From assembly GCA_964593455.1 (NCBI GenBank), contig CAZQHK010000010.1:1-64000 (forward strand): 64,000 bases of DNA, written 5' to 3'. Both the position numbers and the translations under genes were made by a program. Shown piece by piece: positions 50,328-58,435 of the stretch; the first letter of the stretch is position 1; each line of letters opens with the position of its first letter. This DNA comes from CAZQHK01 sp964593455. Lineage in GTDB: Bacteria > Muiribacteriota > CAYSPT01. The notes under the pieces were generated by a model. The model searched no databases and had not been told where the DNA came from. It saw only the letters and a list, made by a program, of their open reading frames with translations.

Positions 50328-51821
50328 TTGAGACGAACAGTTTTTTCCTATCATGAAATACTAGTGCTTTTGTGTTTTACTATTTTTGTTTCCGTTGTCT
50401 GGTTTCAGCCGGCTGCTTACGCCCAGGTCAAGAAAATGGCAACACTTAACGATCTGCTCGATCTGGCGGTTGAGCGGAACCTGCGTTTGAAGGTGGCCCG
50501 CCTATCGTTGGAGCAGGCGGTTCTCTCAAAGACGTTGCCGTCAACTGAGTTCGATCCGTCCTGGAGCAGTGAACTGAGCGCTACCGGGACATCTCAGTCC
50601 ACGGGTGTCGTCTATCTGCCGTCGAAGCGGTCCGGGAGGAATTTCTCTCTCAACTACCGGCGTCCTTCCTGGGACGGGAACCGGTATGATTTCTCTATCA
50701 GCGTTTCCAGGACCCAGAGTAACTCTGCGTTTGCCGCCCTGAATCCGTCTATTGAGGCGGACATGACCATGGGGTTCAGACGGCCGCTCGAGGAGGACCG
50801 GGGCCTGATCTCACTCAAGCTTCCCATCCGCCGGGCGGAAAACAGGATGCAAGTAGTGGAATCCGCTTTCAAACAAGAGCTGGAAGGCTTGCTGCTCCAG
50901 GTAGAAAACACCTACTGGGACCTGGTGTTGGCCAAAAACCTGCTCCTGGTAAGAAAGCAGTCCTACGATCTTGCCGAGGAGCTCAGGGAACTAACCAGAA
51001 ACCAGGTTGATGTAGGGGTACAGCCTCCCATCGCTCTTACCCAGGCAAAGGCCGGGGTAGCGGCCAGGGCGGAGGCGGTAATCGTCTCGGAAGGGCTCAT
51101 CCACGATCTGGAGGAAGCGCTGATAACCTATATCGACATGCCGCTTCACGACCGGTCCATATTGAAAGACCTGGAACTCGAATTGCCGGAGATGGAGAAG
51201 ATAAAACTGGCGCCGGTAGAAACGTTGGTGGAATCGGCTGTCGATCGCCGCCCGGAGATCCTCTCCGCCCGCCAGGCGGTTGAGATCCAGAAGATAGAGA
51301 AACAGCTGGTGGCCGATCGGCGCAAGCAGCAGGTCGACCTTATCGGCTCGTTACGGAATCCGGGAACAGCCGGAGATATCTCTTCCGCCACGGACCAGGT
51401 AATGGATAAGCATTTCTACAGCTGGATGCTGGGAATCAGCTGGGAGCTTGGGAAACGGCGCAAAGAGGATCTCGATTATTCTATTGCCGAGATCGAGCTG
51501 ATTAAGACCATGCTCACCCTGGAAAGCACCATGGAAATGGTGACGGCACAGATTCGCGGGGCCTACCGGCAGGTGGATATCGCGCTCAAGCGTATCGAGA
51601 GCACCACCAGTGCCCGGGTGCTGGCTGAAGAGCAGTTGGAGGCCGAACGGGAACGGTTCAAGCTGGGGCTGGCCACGCCCTACGATCTGCTACTGGTGGA
51701 AAATGATCTCTCGAACGCCCGTTCCTCTGAAGTCAGCGCTCTGGTGGATCTCCAGAAAAGTCTGGCTTCCCTGGCTTTTTCCCGGGGGGTGCTGGCGGAG
51801 AGCTGGGAGGTCGATTATTAA
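50328..51821 (+). CDS. TolC-family outer-membrane channel protein
   Basis: 497 residues from a TTG at 50328, chosen because GAGGTGA stands 6 bases upstream and the signal peptide then begins cleanly (MRRTVFSYHEILVL, cleaved after AAYAQ). The longer frame from 50244 has no such features. Two OEP repeats of long amphipathic helices are visible: LNDLLDLAVERNLRLKVARL and later ENTYWDLVLAKNLLLVRKQS, with DVGVQPPIALTQAKAGVAAR, and in the second half TARVLAEEQLEAERERFKLG plus ATPYDLLLVENDLSNAR. It forms the outer-membrane duct of a tripartite exporter with the adaptor and ABC genes downstream. Four codons separate it from the deaminase gene. Confidence 0.88.
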   Translation: MRRTVFSYHEILVLLCFTIFVSVVWFQPAAYAQVKKMATLNDLLDLAVERNLRLKVARLSLEQAVLSKTLPSTEFDPSWSSELSATGTSQSTGVVYLPSKRSGRNFSLNYRRPSWDGNRYDFSISVSRTQSNSAFAALNPSIEADMTMGFRRPLEEDRGLISLKLPIRRAENRMQVVESAFKQELEGLLLQVENTYWDLVLAKNLLLVRKQSYDLAEELRELTRNQVDVGVQPPIALTQAKAGVAARAEAVIVSEGLIHDLEEALITYIDMPLHDRSILKDLELELPEMEKIKLAPVETLVESAVDRRPEILSARQAVEIQKIEKQLVADRRKQQVDLIGSLRNPGTAGDISSATDQVMDKHFYSWMLGISWELGKRRKEDLDYSIAEIELIKTMLTLESTMEMVTAQIRGAYRQVDIALKRIESTTSARVLAEEQLEAERERFKLGLATPYDLLLVENDLSNARSSEVSALVDLQKSLASLAFSRGVLAESWEVDY

Positions 51822-51834
51822 CCGGAAAACCATT

Positions 51835-52797
51835 ATGCCATCACTCCCGGCTATTCCAAAAGTCGAACTGCATTGTCATCTTGAAGGAATAGCTGATCCG
51901 GCTATGGTTAGAAACATCAGGCAGAACGATCCATCCTATCCTATCCTGCCGGAAGATTTCGAGGGTTTGTACCCGGTTGAAACATTTGATGGATTCATCG
52001 AATGGTGGCGTGTGGTTCAACCGGTTTGGGGACAATTTTCACCTTTTATCCCCTTGTTACTCAGCTATGTAGGGAGGGCCCGGGAAGAGAGTGTATGCTA
52101 TCTCGAAATCATGATATCCTCCAGCCTTATTCCGCGTGATCCGGGTCAGGCGGCGGAAACCATGGGAAGCCTGCGGCGGTTGGTAGATGAAGTGGAATCG
52201 GAAAGCATTCAGGTTGAGTTCATAGCCTGCATCCCGCGGCACCGGTCCCTGGAGGAGATCAAGCCCCAGGCCACTGCCATACACCATCTTTTTGAAAACG
52301 GCCTGATTGCCGGAGTCAGCCTGGCCGGCCTCGAGCAAGACTATCCGGTTAAGCCTTTGAGCCGGTTGTTTGCCTCCTTTAACGAAGCCGGGATGGGAAT
52401 CGAAATTCACGCGGGAGAATGGTGCGGGCCGGAGTCGGTACGGGACGCGCTGGACCATGGTTTTCCTGACCGTATCGGTCATGGGGTTAGCCTCTTTCAG
52501 GACCCGGATCTGCTCGATGTGGTGCTTAAGCGGGAGATACATGTTGAAATGTGTCCCTCCAGTAATATAAAAACCGGTAGCGTAGCCCGAATTGAAGACC
52601 ACCCGGTAGCCAGGGCCCGCGAGCTGGGAATGAATTTCAGCATCAACACCGATGACCCCGGTATTTTCGAAAACAGTATGACGTTCGAGTTCGAGCAGCT
52701 GGAACGGGTGTTCGGGTTTACCGCAGATGATTTCCGCAAGATCTACGATAACTCGCTAGCCGCCCGCTTCAAAGCTGATCTGAAATATATATCTTAA
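51835..52797 (+). CDS. Adenosine deaminase family amidohydrolase
   Basis: 320 residues, cytosolic, metal-dependent. All active-site blocks are present: KVELHCHLEG (HxH zinc ligands), GMGIEIHAGEW (third His and catalytic Glu region), DRIGHG, HVEMCPSSNIKTG and FSINTDDPGIF (Asp-Asp). It could act on adenosine, adenine or aminodeoxyfutalosine (menaquinone pathway); the sequence alone does not decide. The start is the ATG at 51835; the longer frame to 51610 overlaps the TolC gene. It sits between the outer-membrane channel and the adaptor of an export system, an unusual place for a purine enzyme. Confidence 0.9.
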   Translation: MPSLPAIPKVELHCHLEGIADPAMVRNIRQNDPSYPILPEDFEGLYPVETFDGFIEWWRVVQPVWGQFSPFIPLLLSYVGRAREESVCYLEIMISSSLIPRDPGQAAETMGSLRRLVDEVESESIQVEFIACIPRHRSLEEIKPQATAIHHLFENGLIAGVSLAGLEQDYPVKPLSRLFASFNEAGMGIEIHAGEWCGPESVRDALDHGFPDRIGHGVSLFQDPDLLDVVLKREIHVEMCPSSNIKTGSVARIEDHPVARARELGMNFSINTDDPGIFENSMTFEFEQLERVFGFTADDFRKIYDNSLAARFKADLKYIS

Positions 52798-52935
52798 AGG
52801 AATGTAGATGGATATGCATCATATTGTATTAATAGTAAAACTTTTGAATAAAACTTTGATACCATACGTCAATAAGAAGTAGTGAAAGCGCGCTCATTTT
52901 GAGATGAATACGTTTTCACACGGAAGGTGATATGA

Positions 52936-54267
52936 ATGAAAAAGAAATTGATAGTTGGTTTGCTATTGGTAGCGGCTATCGTGGCGGCGGTTCTTTGGAT
53001 GAGGCGGAACGGTTCTGAGCCGGAGAAAAAAGCCCCACAGGAGACGGTTGTGAGCGTCTCCCGGGGTGATATCAGGCAGGTGGTTGAAACCACCGGCCGC
53101 GTAGAGTCGAACCTGGATGTGGAGATCAAGTGCAAGGCCAGCGGTGAGGTGACGGCTCTCCCCTATGACATCAGTGATTCCGTGCAAAAAGGGGGGCTGT
53201 TGGTGGAACTGGATCCGGTGGACGAGAAACGGTCGGTGAAGCAGGCTGAAGTGCAGCTTTCCGCTTCAAAAGCCCGTCTCGATCAGGCCGGGCAAAATCT
53301 CCGAATCGCCGAGGAACAGCTCAAAACCGAAAAGAAACGGGTGGAGGCCACCTTGAAAGCGGCCAAGGCCAGGGACGGAGACACGAAAGCCAAGAGTGAA
53401 CGGCTCAAGACCCTGCTATCCAAAAAACTGACCAGCCAGGAAAATTATGATTCGGCCATGGCTGCCGCCATCCAGTCGGAAGCGGATCTGGAGAAAGCCC
53501 GGATCAGTCTGGAGGAACTAGCCATCGAGGAGATGGCGCTTGAGCTCAAACGCCGGGATGTGGATTTGGCTTCCTCGCAGGTTCAGCTTAATGAAATATC
53601 CCTGGAGCAGGCTCAGCAGCGCCTCGATGATACGAAGGTGGTTTCACCCATCGATGGCGTGGTGGTCCAGCGGGCTGTACAGATCGGGCAGATCATCTCT
53701 TCGGGAATCAGCAATGTGGGGGGGGGCACGACGGTCATGACACTTTCGGACCTGTCGCGTTTGTACGTGGTTGCTTTCGTGGATGAAAGCGATATTGGTC
53801 GGATAAAAACCGGTCAAAAAGCTTTGATTACCGTAGACGCGTTTCCGGATAAACGATTCCGTGGGGAGATCGTTCGAGTGGCAATGAAGGGAGTAACGGT
53901 TTCTAACGTAGTCACTTTCGAGGTTAAAATCGAGGTGCAGGGAAAAAACAAGTCCCTCTTGAAACCGGAAATGACCGCCAACTGTGAGATCGTCATCGCC
54001 GAAGAGATCGATACGCTGGTGATTCCCGCAGAAGCTGTCAACCGACGTCGCAAGGAGCGCTTTGTCACGATACAGAAAAGCGACGGCACGAAGGAGGAGC
54101 GTTCGGTGACAGCCGGATCGAGTGACGGTGTTAATACGCAGATCATAGAAGGTCTGCAGGAAGGTGAGCAGATCATACTGCGTAAGGGTGAAGAAGAGAG
54201 CCGCTGGCGCCAGGGCGGTCGTGGCCGCGGTATGAGAAACATGTTCGTCAGGAGAAGCGGCAGATGA
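52936..54267 (+). CDS. MacA/HlyD-type periplasmic adaptor protein
   Basis: 443 residues. Residues 1-22 are a single inner-membrane anchor (LIVGLLLVAAIVAAVLWM). The lipoyl half-motifs and barrel flank a long alpha-hairpin of about residues 90-215 (EVQLSASKARLDQAGQNLRI). TKVVSPIDGVVVQRAVQIGQ and LYVVAFVDESDIGRIKTGQK mark the return to the beta domains. The C-terminus is Arg/Gly-rich. It links the inner-membrane ABC pump to the TolC-like channel. GGAAGGTGAT precedes the ATG. Its stop overlaps the start of the ATPase gene by 4 bases (ATGA). Confidence 0.9.
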   Translation: MKKKLIVGLLLVAAIVAAVLWMRRNGSEPEKKAPQETVVSVSRGDIRQVVETTGRVESNLDVEIKCKASGEVTALPYDISDSVQKGGLLVELDPVDEKRSVKQAEVQLSASKARLDQAGQNLRIAEEQLKTEKKRVEATLKAAKARDGDTKAKSERLKTLLSKKLTSQENYDSAMAAAIQSEADLEKARISLEELAIEEMALELKRRDVDLASSQVQLNEISLEQAQQRLDDTKVVSPIDGVVVQRAVQIGQIISSGISNVGGGTTVMTLSDLSRLYVVAFVDESDIGRIKTGQKALITVDAFPDKRFRGEIVRVAMKGVTVSNVVTFEVKIEVQGKNKSLLKPEMTANCEIVIAEEIDTLVIPAEAVNRRRKERFVTIQKSDGTKEERSVTAGSSDGVNTQIIEGLQEGEQIILRKGEEESRWRQGGRGRGMRNMFVRRSGR

Positions 54268-54968
54268 CCGATTCCGGTGTGAATAATGGGGACCGGGCGC
54301 TGATAACGGCCCGCGATCTTCGCAAAACCTACACCCTGGGCGGGGGCACCATCCACGCGCTGGACGGTGTCAGCTTCGATATCCGGCCGGGGGAGATGCT
54401 CGCGATCACTGGCGCCTCGGGCAGTGGAAAATCTACTCTGATGCATGTTCTGGGATGCCTGGACCGCGTCGATTCGGGAACGTATCTCCTGGCTGGGGAA
54501 GATGTCTCGGAGCTTGACGGCGTGCAACTGGCTGCCATCAGGAATCGGCGGATCGGATTCGTGTTCCAGACCTTTAACCTGCTACCCCGGCTGTCGGCGT
54601 TGGAGAACGTGGAGATGCCGCTATTGTACGCGGGGGAAGCTGAAGCCAAGGACCATGCCGCGGCTGCTCTCGATTCAGTCGGACTTACCCGTTGGATGAA
54701 ACACGAGCCAAGCCAATTGTCCGGAGGCCAGCGGCAGCGGGTAGCGGTGGCTCGGGCCCTGGTTACCAACCCGGACATCATCCTGGCCGACGAGCCTACC
54801 GGGAACCTGGACAGCCGGACTAGTGAGGAGATAATGGCTTTATTGACCTCGCTGAATAAACAGGGGCGGACCATAATTATCGTTACCCATGAGCAGGATA
54901 TCGCCGCCCACTGCCGGAGCCGGATCCAACTGTGTGACGGCCGGATCATCGAGACGGAGGCTGCCTGA
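54264..54968 (+). CDS. MacB/LolD-type ABC transporter ATPase
   Basis: 234 residues. Complete nucleotide-binding site: Walker A GASGSGKST, Q-loop VFQTFNLLPRLSALENVEMP, signature LSGGQRQRVAVARAL, Walker B IILADEPTGNLD with the catalytic Glu, and H-loop IIVTHEQDIA. It belongs to the MacB/LolD group that pairs with MacB-type permeases. In E. coli MacB the two are fused; here they are separate genes that overlap by one base. Confidence 0.93.
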   Translation: MTDSGVNNGDRALITARDLRKTYTLGGGTIHALDGVSFDIRPGEMLAITGASGSGKSTLMHVLGCLDRVDSGTYLLAGEDVSELDGVQLAAIRNRRIGFVFQTFNLLPRLSALENVEMPLLYAGEAEAKDHAAAALDSVGLTRWMKHEPSQLSGGQRQRVAVARALVTNPDIILADEPTGNLDSRTSEEIMALLTSLNKQGRTIIIVTHEQDIAAHCRSRIQLCDGRIIETEAA

Positions 54969-56176
54969 TGCTGTTCTGGACCATAGTCAAGGTTTCGGTG
55001 AAAAGTCTGTTTGCCAACAAGATGCGTTCTTTCCTGGCGATGCTGGGGATTATCATCGGCGTGGCGGCGGTAATCTCCATGCTGGCTTTGGGAACGGGCG
55101 CCCAGGAAAATATTACGGCGAGAATCTCGGCCATGGGGACCGACCTCCTGATTATCCGGGCCGGCCAGCGCCGCCACCGCGGAGTCAGTACCGGTGACCA
55201 GAAGGAGTTGACCCTGGAAGACGCGCAGGCTGTTATGAAAGAAGTTCCCTCAATTAAACAGGTGGCTCCGGTGGTGCAGGGAGGGGCGCAGCTCAAATAC
55301 CTCAACAAGAACACCCGCTGCAGTATCGTGGGAACGACGTTTACCTACCTGCCTATCAGGAACTTCGTAGTCGAGAAGGGCAGGGCGTTTACCGAGGGCG
55401 AGACGGAGCGCAACGCCCGAGTAGCTATCCTTGGTCCCAACACGGTGGAAACGCTCTTTGAGGAGCAGGATCCCATCGGGGAGAAAATCAAGATCAAGGG
55501 GATCAATTTCAAGGTAGTGGGCGTTCTTAAAGCCAAGGGAGACCAGGGGTGGTTCAATCCGGACGATCAGGCCATCGTTCCTTACACGGTGGCCATGAAA
55601 CAGCTTTTGGGGCTCGCTTCGCTTCGGGAGGTGGATCTCCAGCTCGTACCTGATGCCGACCACGAAAAGGTCAAAGAAGAAATCTCGCGTATCCTCAGGA
55701 AACGTCATCGTATCCAACCGGGTGCCGACGACGATTTCAACCTCCGCAGCCAGGCGGAGATCATGGAGACCGTTTCCGGTGTGACTCGCACCTTCACTAT
55801 TCTATTGGCTGGTATTGCCAGCATATCGCTGCTGGTGGGTGGGATCGGTATCATGAATATCATGCTGGTTACCGTCACCGAGCGAACCCGGGAGATCGGT
55901 ATCCGCAAGGCGGTGGGAGCCAGGAACCGGGACATCCTTCGCCAATTCATCATCGAGGCCATTATCATGAGCGGGATCGGCGGTTTCATCGGGGTACTTC
56001 TGGGGGTCGGAGGTGCAGAGATCGTGCGCCGTACCACCCAGATCACTATCGCCGTCAAACCGCTCGGAGTGCTCCTGGCGCTCTCGTTTTCAGCCGGGGT
56101 CGGGATATTCTTCGGTTACTATCCGGCCCGCTGCGCGGCCAAACTGGATCCCATAGAAGCACTGCGCTACGAATAA
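54968..56176 (+). CDS. MacB-type ABC transporter permease
   Basis: 402 residues. Topology of one N-terminal membrane helix (residues of about 20-42), a large periplasmic domain (MacB_PCD, 45-260) and three C-terminal helices of the FtsX domain (ITILLAGIASISLLVGGIGI, then MNIMLVTVTERTREIGIRKA, the coupling motif, and the last helices at about 330-390). With the ATPase, adaptor and TolC-like protein it makes a complete tripartite efflux or secretion pump. Substrates of MacB relatives include macrolides, siderophores, peptides and lipoproteins; none is indicated here. The gene is convergent with the next one, which ends 3 bases away. Confidence 0.92.
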   Translation: MLFWTIVKVSVKSLFANKMRSFLAMLGIIIGVAAVISMLALGTGAQENITARISAMGTDLLIIRAGQRRHRGVSTGDQKELTLEDAQAVMKEVPSIKQVAPVVQGGAQLKYLNKNTRCSIVGTTFTYLPIRNFVVEKGRAFTEGETERNARVAILGPNTVETLFEEQDPIGEKIKIKGINFKVVGVLKAKGDQGWFNPDDQAIVPYTVAMKQLLGLASLREVDLQLVPDADHEKVKEEISRILRKRHRIQPGADDDFNLRSQAEIMETVSGVTRTFTILLAGIASISLLVGGIGIMNIMLVTVTERTREIGIRKAVGARNRDILRQFIIEAIIMSGIGGFIGVLLGVGGAEIVRRTTQITIAVKPLGVLLALSFSAGVGIFFGYYPARCAAKLDPIEALRYE

Positions 56177-56178
56177 CA

Positions 56179-56874
56179 TTACTTCAAATCCTCCACTATC
56201 GTCAGGCGGCCTGCAATGATGGACGCCATACGGTGCCCGAGTCCTCTGGCTTCATCGAGATTGCTGGTGGTCAATAAAACCGCCGCATTTTTCTCGGCCT
56301 GCTGTCTTACCGCCGTGTGAATCAACTGGCGACTCAGGAAATCGAGGCTCGCAGTGGGATCGTCCAGGAACAGTACTCCCGGTTCGTTGATGAGGGCCAT
56401 GGCTATCATGAGAAGTTGCCGTAAAGCGTCAGGATAATCAAGTGCGTACTCATGTCTCCTGTTCCAGAGACCGAACTGTTTCATGATTCGCTCAGTGCGC
56501 TCTTTCAGGTTTCCGATATCGCTCCCGTTAAGTTCGCCAAAGGTCGTGACATTCTCCAAACCGGTCATGGCCAGGTATGGGTTTGCTGCTTCCAAAACAA
56601 CTCCGATGGCGGTATCGGGATCGGTGCCGTGACGCCAGATGTCGCGGTTGTGTATAAGAACGGTCCCGCTCTTGGGTGATAACAGGCCGGCTGCCATCCG
56701 TAGAACGGTGGTCTTGCCGGCTCCGGCGCCGCCGAAAAGGCAGAAGATCTCTCCCTTTTTGACCTGGAACGATATGTCCTCAACGGCCGGGTGAAGCCCG
56801 TAGGCCTGTGTCAAGCCTCTGACTTCGATAGCCGGGTTGGTATCCAGTGTTTGTGGTTCTTCGGTGTCGGTCAT
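56179..56874 (-). CDS. Degenerate ABC ATPase, ABC-2/CcmA-like
   Basis: 231 residues if started at the ATG at 56874. The frame is open to a GTG at 56952, and neither start has an ideal ribosome site. Walker A is intact (LFGGAGAGKTT). The other motifs are altered: the signature LSGGQ is replaced by YPDALRQ, the Walker B reads VLFLDDPTASLD with Asp at the catalytic Glu position, and the H-loop histidine is missing (VLLTTSNLDEA). Nucleotide binding is plausible but hydrolysis is doubtful. No permease gene adjoins it. It may be a regulatory half-transporter or a decaying gene. Same strand as the phosphodiesterase gene upstream. Confidence 0.72.
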   Translation of the reverse strand: MTDTEEPQTLDTNPAIEVRGLTQAYGLHPAVEDISFQVKKGEIFCLFGGAGAGKTTVLRMAAGLLSPKSGTVLIHNRDIWRHGTDPDTAIGVVLEAANPYLAMTGLENVTTFGELNGSDIGNLKERTERIMKQFGLWNRRHEYALDYPDALRQLLMIAMALINEPGVLFLDDPTASLDFLSRQLIHTAVRQQAEKNAAVLLTTSNLDEARGLGHRMASIIAGRLTIVEDLK

Positions 56875-56999
56875 GGGAGAACCGGCGGCCTCCTCGTGGT
56901 CTTTATGAATTGGTTCAATGGTACCATTGCGTTGTGGTTCAGTCAAAACCACAGATTATATAGGGCAGCCAGGAGGATGTGAAGACGGTTAAAATTCAG

Positions 57000-58307
57000 T
57001 TACATATCATCCCGGGCGTCGCGGGTGATGCCGTGTTTCTCACCGGCAGCGCCGGGCAGACTCTTATCTTCAGGTGAAGTGCCGGTCAGGGCGTCATAAC
57101 GCTTCTTAGCCAATTCATACGCGCTTTTCGCTTTGCGGTACGCTCGCTTCTTACTGCCGGAAAAGAACTCCCATATCCCTCCGAAAAAACCGAGGTTTGC
57201 CTGGTCCTGAGCGGCCTGGTCCAGCTCTTCGGCGGCCATGAGCAGTTTCTTCCGGGAATCTTCAATAGCAGTCCGGCCGACGTACTTCTTTACCAGTCTG
57301 GTCACCATGGCCGGGTCATCGCTCATGATGCCGTCGATACCGTTTTTTAAAAGCCACCTGATCTCCTCTTCGTCGTTGATGGTCCAGGCGATGAGTTTGG
57401 TCTTTTTGTAGCTGTCTGAAGTTCCGGGAGCGTTCTTAAGTCGGTTCACGCGCTGAACGATATTCTGGTAACTGCTCCATCCACCATGCACGGTCACCTT
57501 GGTGGGCCGGCCGACGGAACTGAAATCAAGACCGAGATTTGACGCTTTTTGAGCCGCATCATATTTCTTCTCGTCCAGAGACATAATCAATGAGGCTGGT
57601 AGTTCCTGGTCGAGGCCGATTTTCAGTGGGATAGTATTGGAATCGGCGTACCGTTTTGCCTGGGCGGCGATGTTGTAGTGGGGTGAAACAAAAACCAGCT
57701 TATCGAGGACACCGTACTTTTCCGCCGCCGCGTAGATCCGGTCTATGTATATTGAGACGTACTCTGGCCGGCCGGCCGGTATCTTGATGTCCAGGTAAAC
57801 AAGATCAAGCCCTTTTTTTGTGCTCATCCAGCGGGCGATGTCTTCGAAAGCGGGGATTTTGTGCTTGGTCCGCTCAGCCTGCCCGCTCAGCGAGCTGTTG
57901 TCCTGGTTGATCGTGTACCCGTAATGTTTTCTGAGCTCGTTCAGGGTAAGCTCATCCACGGGTCGTCGGTAATCGTTACCCACGTTGGGGTTCCAGGGAC
58001 GGTACTTGAAGTCCTGGAGTCCCGCCTGCCGGGCCAGGGCGATAGTGGAGTTCGGATCCCAGTCGTGGTAGGCCACCACCTGCTGATCGGCGGTAATACA
58101 GAGGTCCATCTCGATAGCGTTGGCGCCGTCCTTGAGTGCCTGATCGAAACCTTCTAGCGTGTTATCGGGCTGCTTCTTCGGGGACCCGGCGTGTCCGATA
58201 ACCAGGAACGGCGGTTTATCGCTGTCGGCAAAACACGGCAGCGCACAGGACAGGATAAAAACTGCCGTCAAGGCCAGAAGAAGCTGTTTAAAAACGATTC
58301 CGCGCAC
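57000..58307 (-). CDS. Exported glycerophosphodiester phosphodiesterase
   Basis: 435 residues from a GTG at 58307, preceded by AAGGA 11 bases upstream; this start leaves a clean signal peptide (FKQLLLALTAVFILSCALPC). The GDPD catalytic motifs are present: LVIGHAGSPKKQPDNTLEGF (the His and Asn-Thr-Glu/Leu region), ANAIEMDLCITADQQVVAYH (metal-binding Glu and Asp, then His-Asp) and a late IAWTINDEEEIRWLLKNGID. The enzyme hydrolyses glycerophosphodiesters to glycerol-3-phosphate and an alcohol. A C-terminal helical extension (about 350-435) is extra. Cleavage near CFADS; export to the periplasm or beyond is inferred. Confidence 0.88.
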   Translation of the reverse strand: MRGIVFKQLLLALTAVFILSCALPCFADSDKPPFLVIGHAGSPKKQPDNTLEGFDQALKDGANAIEMDLCITADQQVVAYHDWDPNSTIALARQAGLQDFKYRPWNPNVGNDYRRPVDELTLNELRKHYGYTINQDNSSLSGQAERTKHKIPAFEDIARWMSTKKGLDLVYLDIKIPAGRPEYVSIYIDRIYAAAEKYGVLDKLVFVSPHYNIAAQAKRYADSNTIPLKIGLDQELPASLIMSLDEKKYDAAQKASNLGLDFSSVGRPTKVTVHGGWSSYQNIVQRVNRLKNAPGTSDSYKKTKLIAWTINDEEEIRWLLKNGIDGIMSDDPAMVTRLVKKYVGRTAIEDSRKKLLMAAEELDQAAQDQANLGFFGGIWEFFSGSKKRAYRKAKSAYELAKKRYDALTGTSPEDKSLPGAAGEKHGITRDARDDM

Positions 58308-58435
58308 GAATGCACCAGTCCTTACACAACACACATACGTATGATACACCACACCCAATCCCGTGGCGTGTTCATGTAATAATAGCATCAGAATCCCTGG
58401 TTTGTTTCATAAAGCGTGAAAATAAAAGGAATTCG

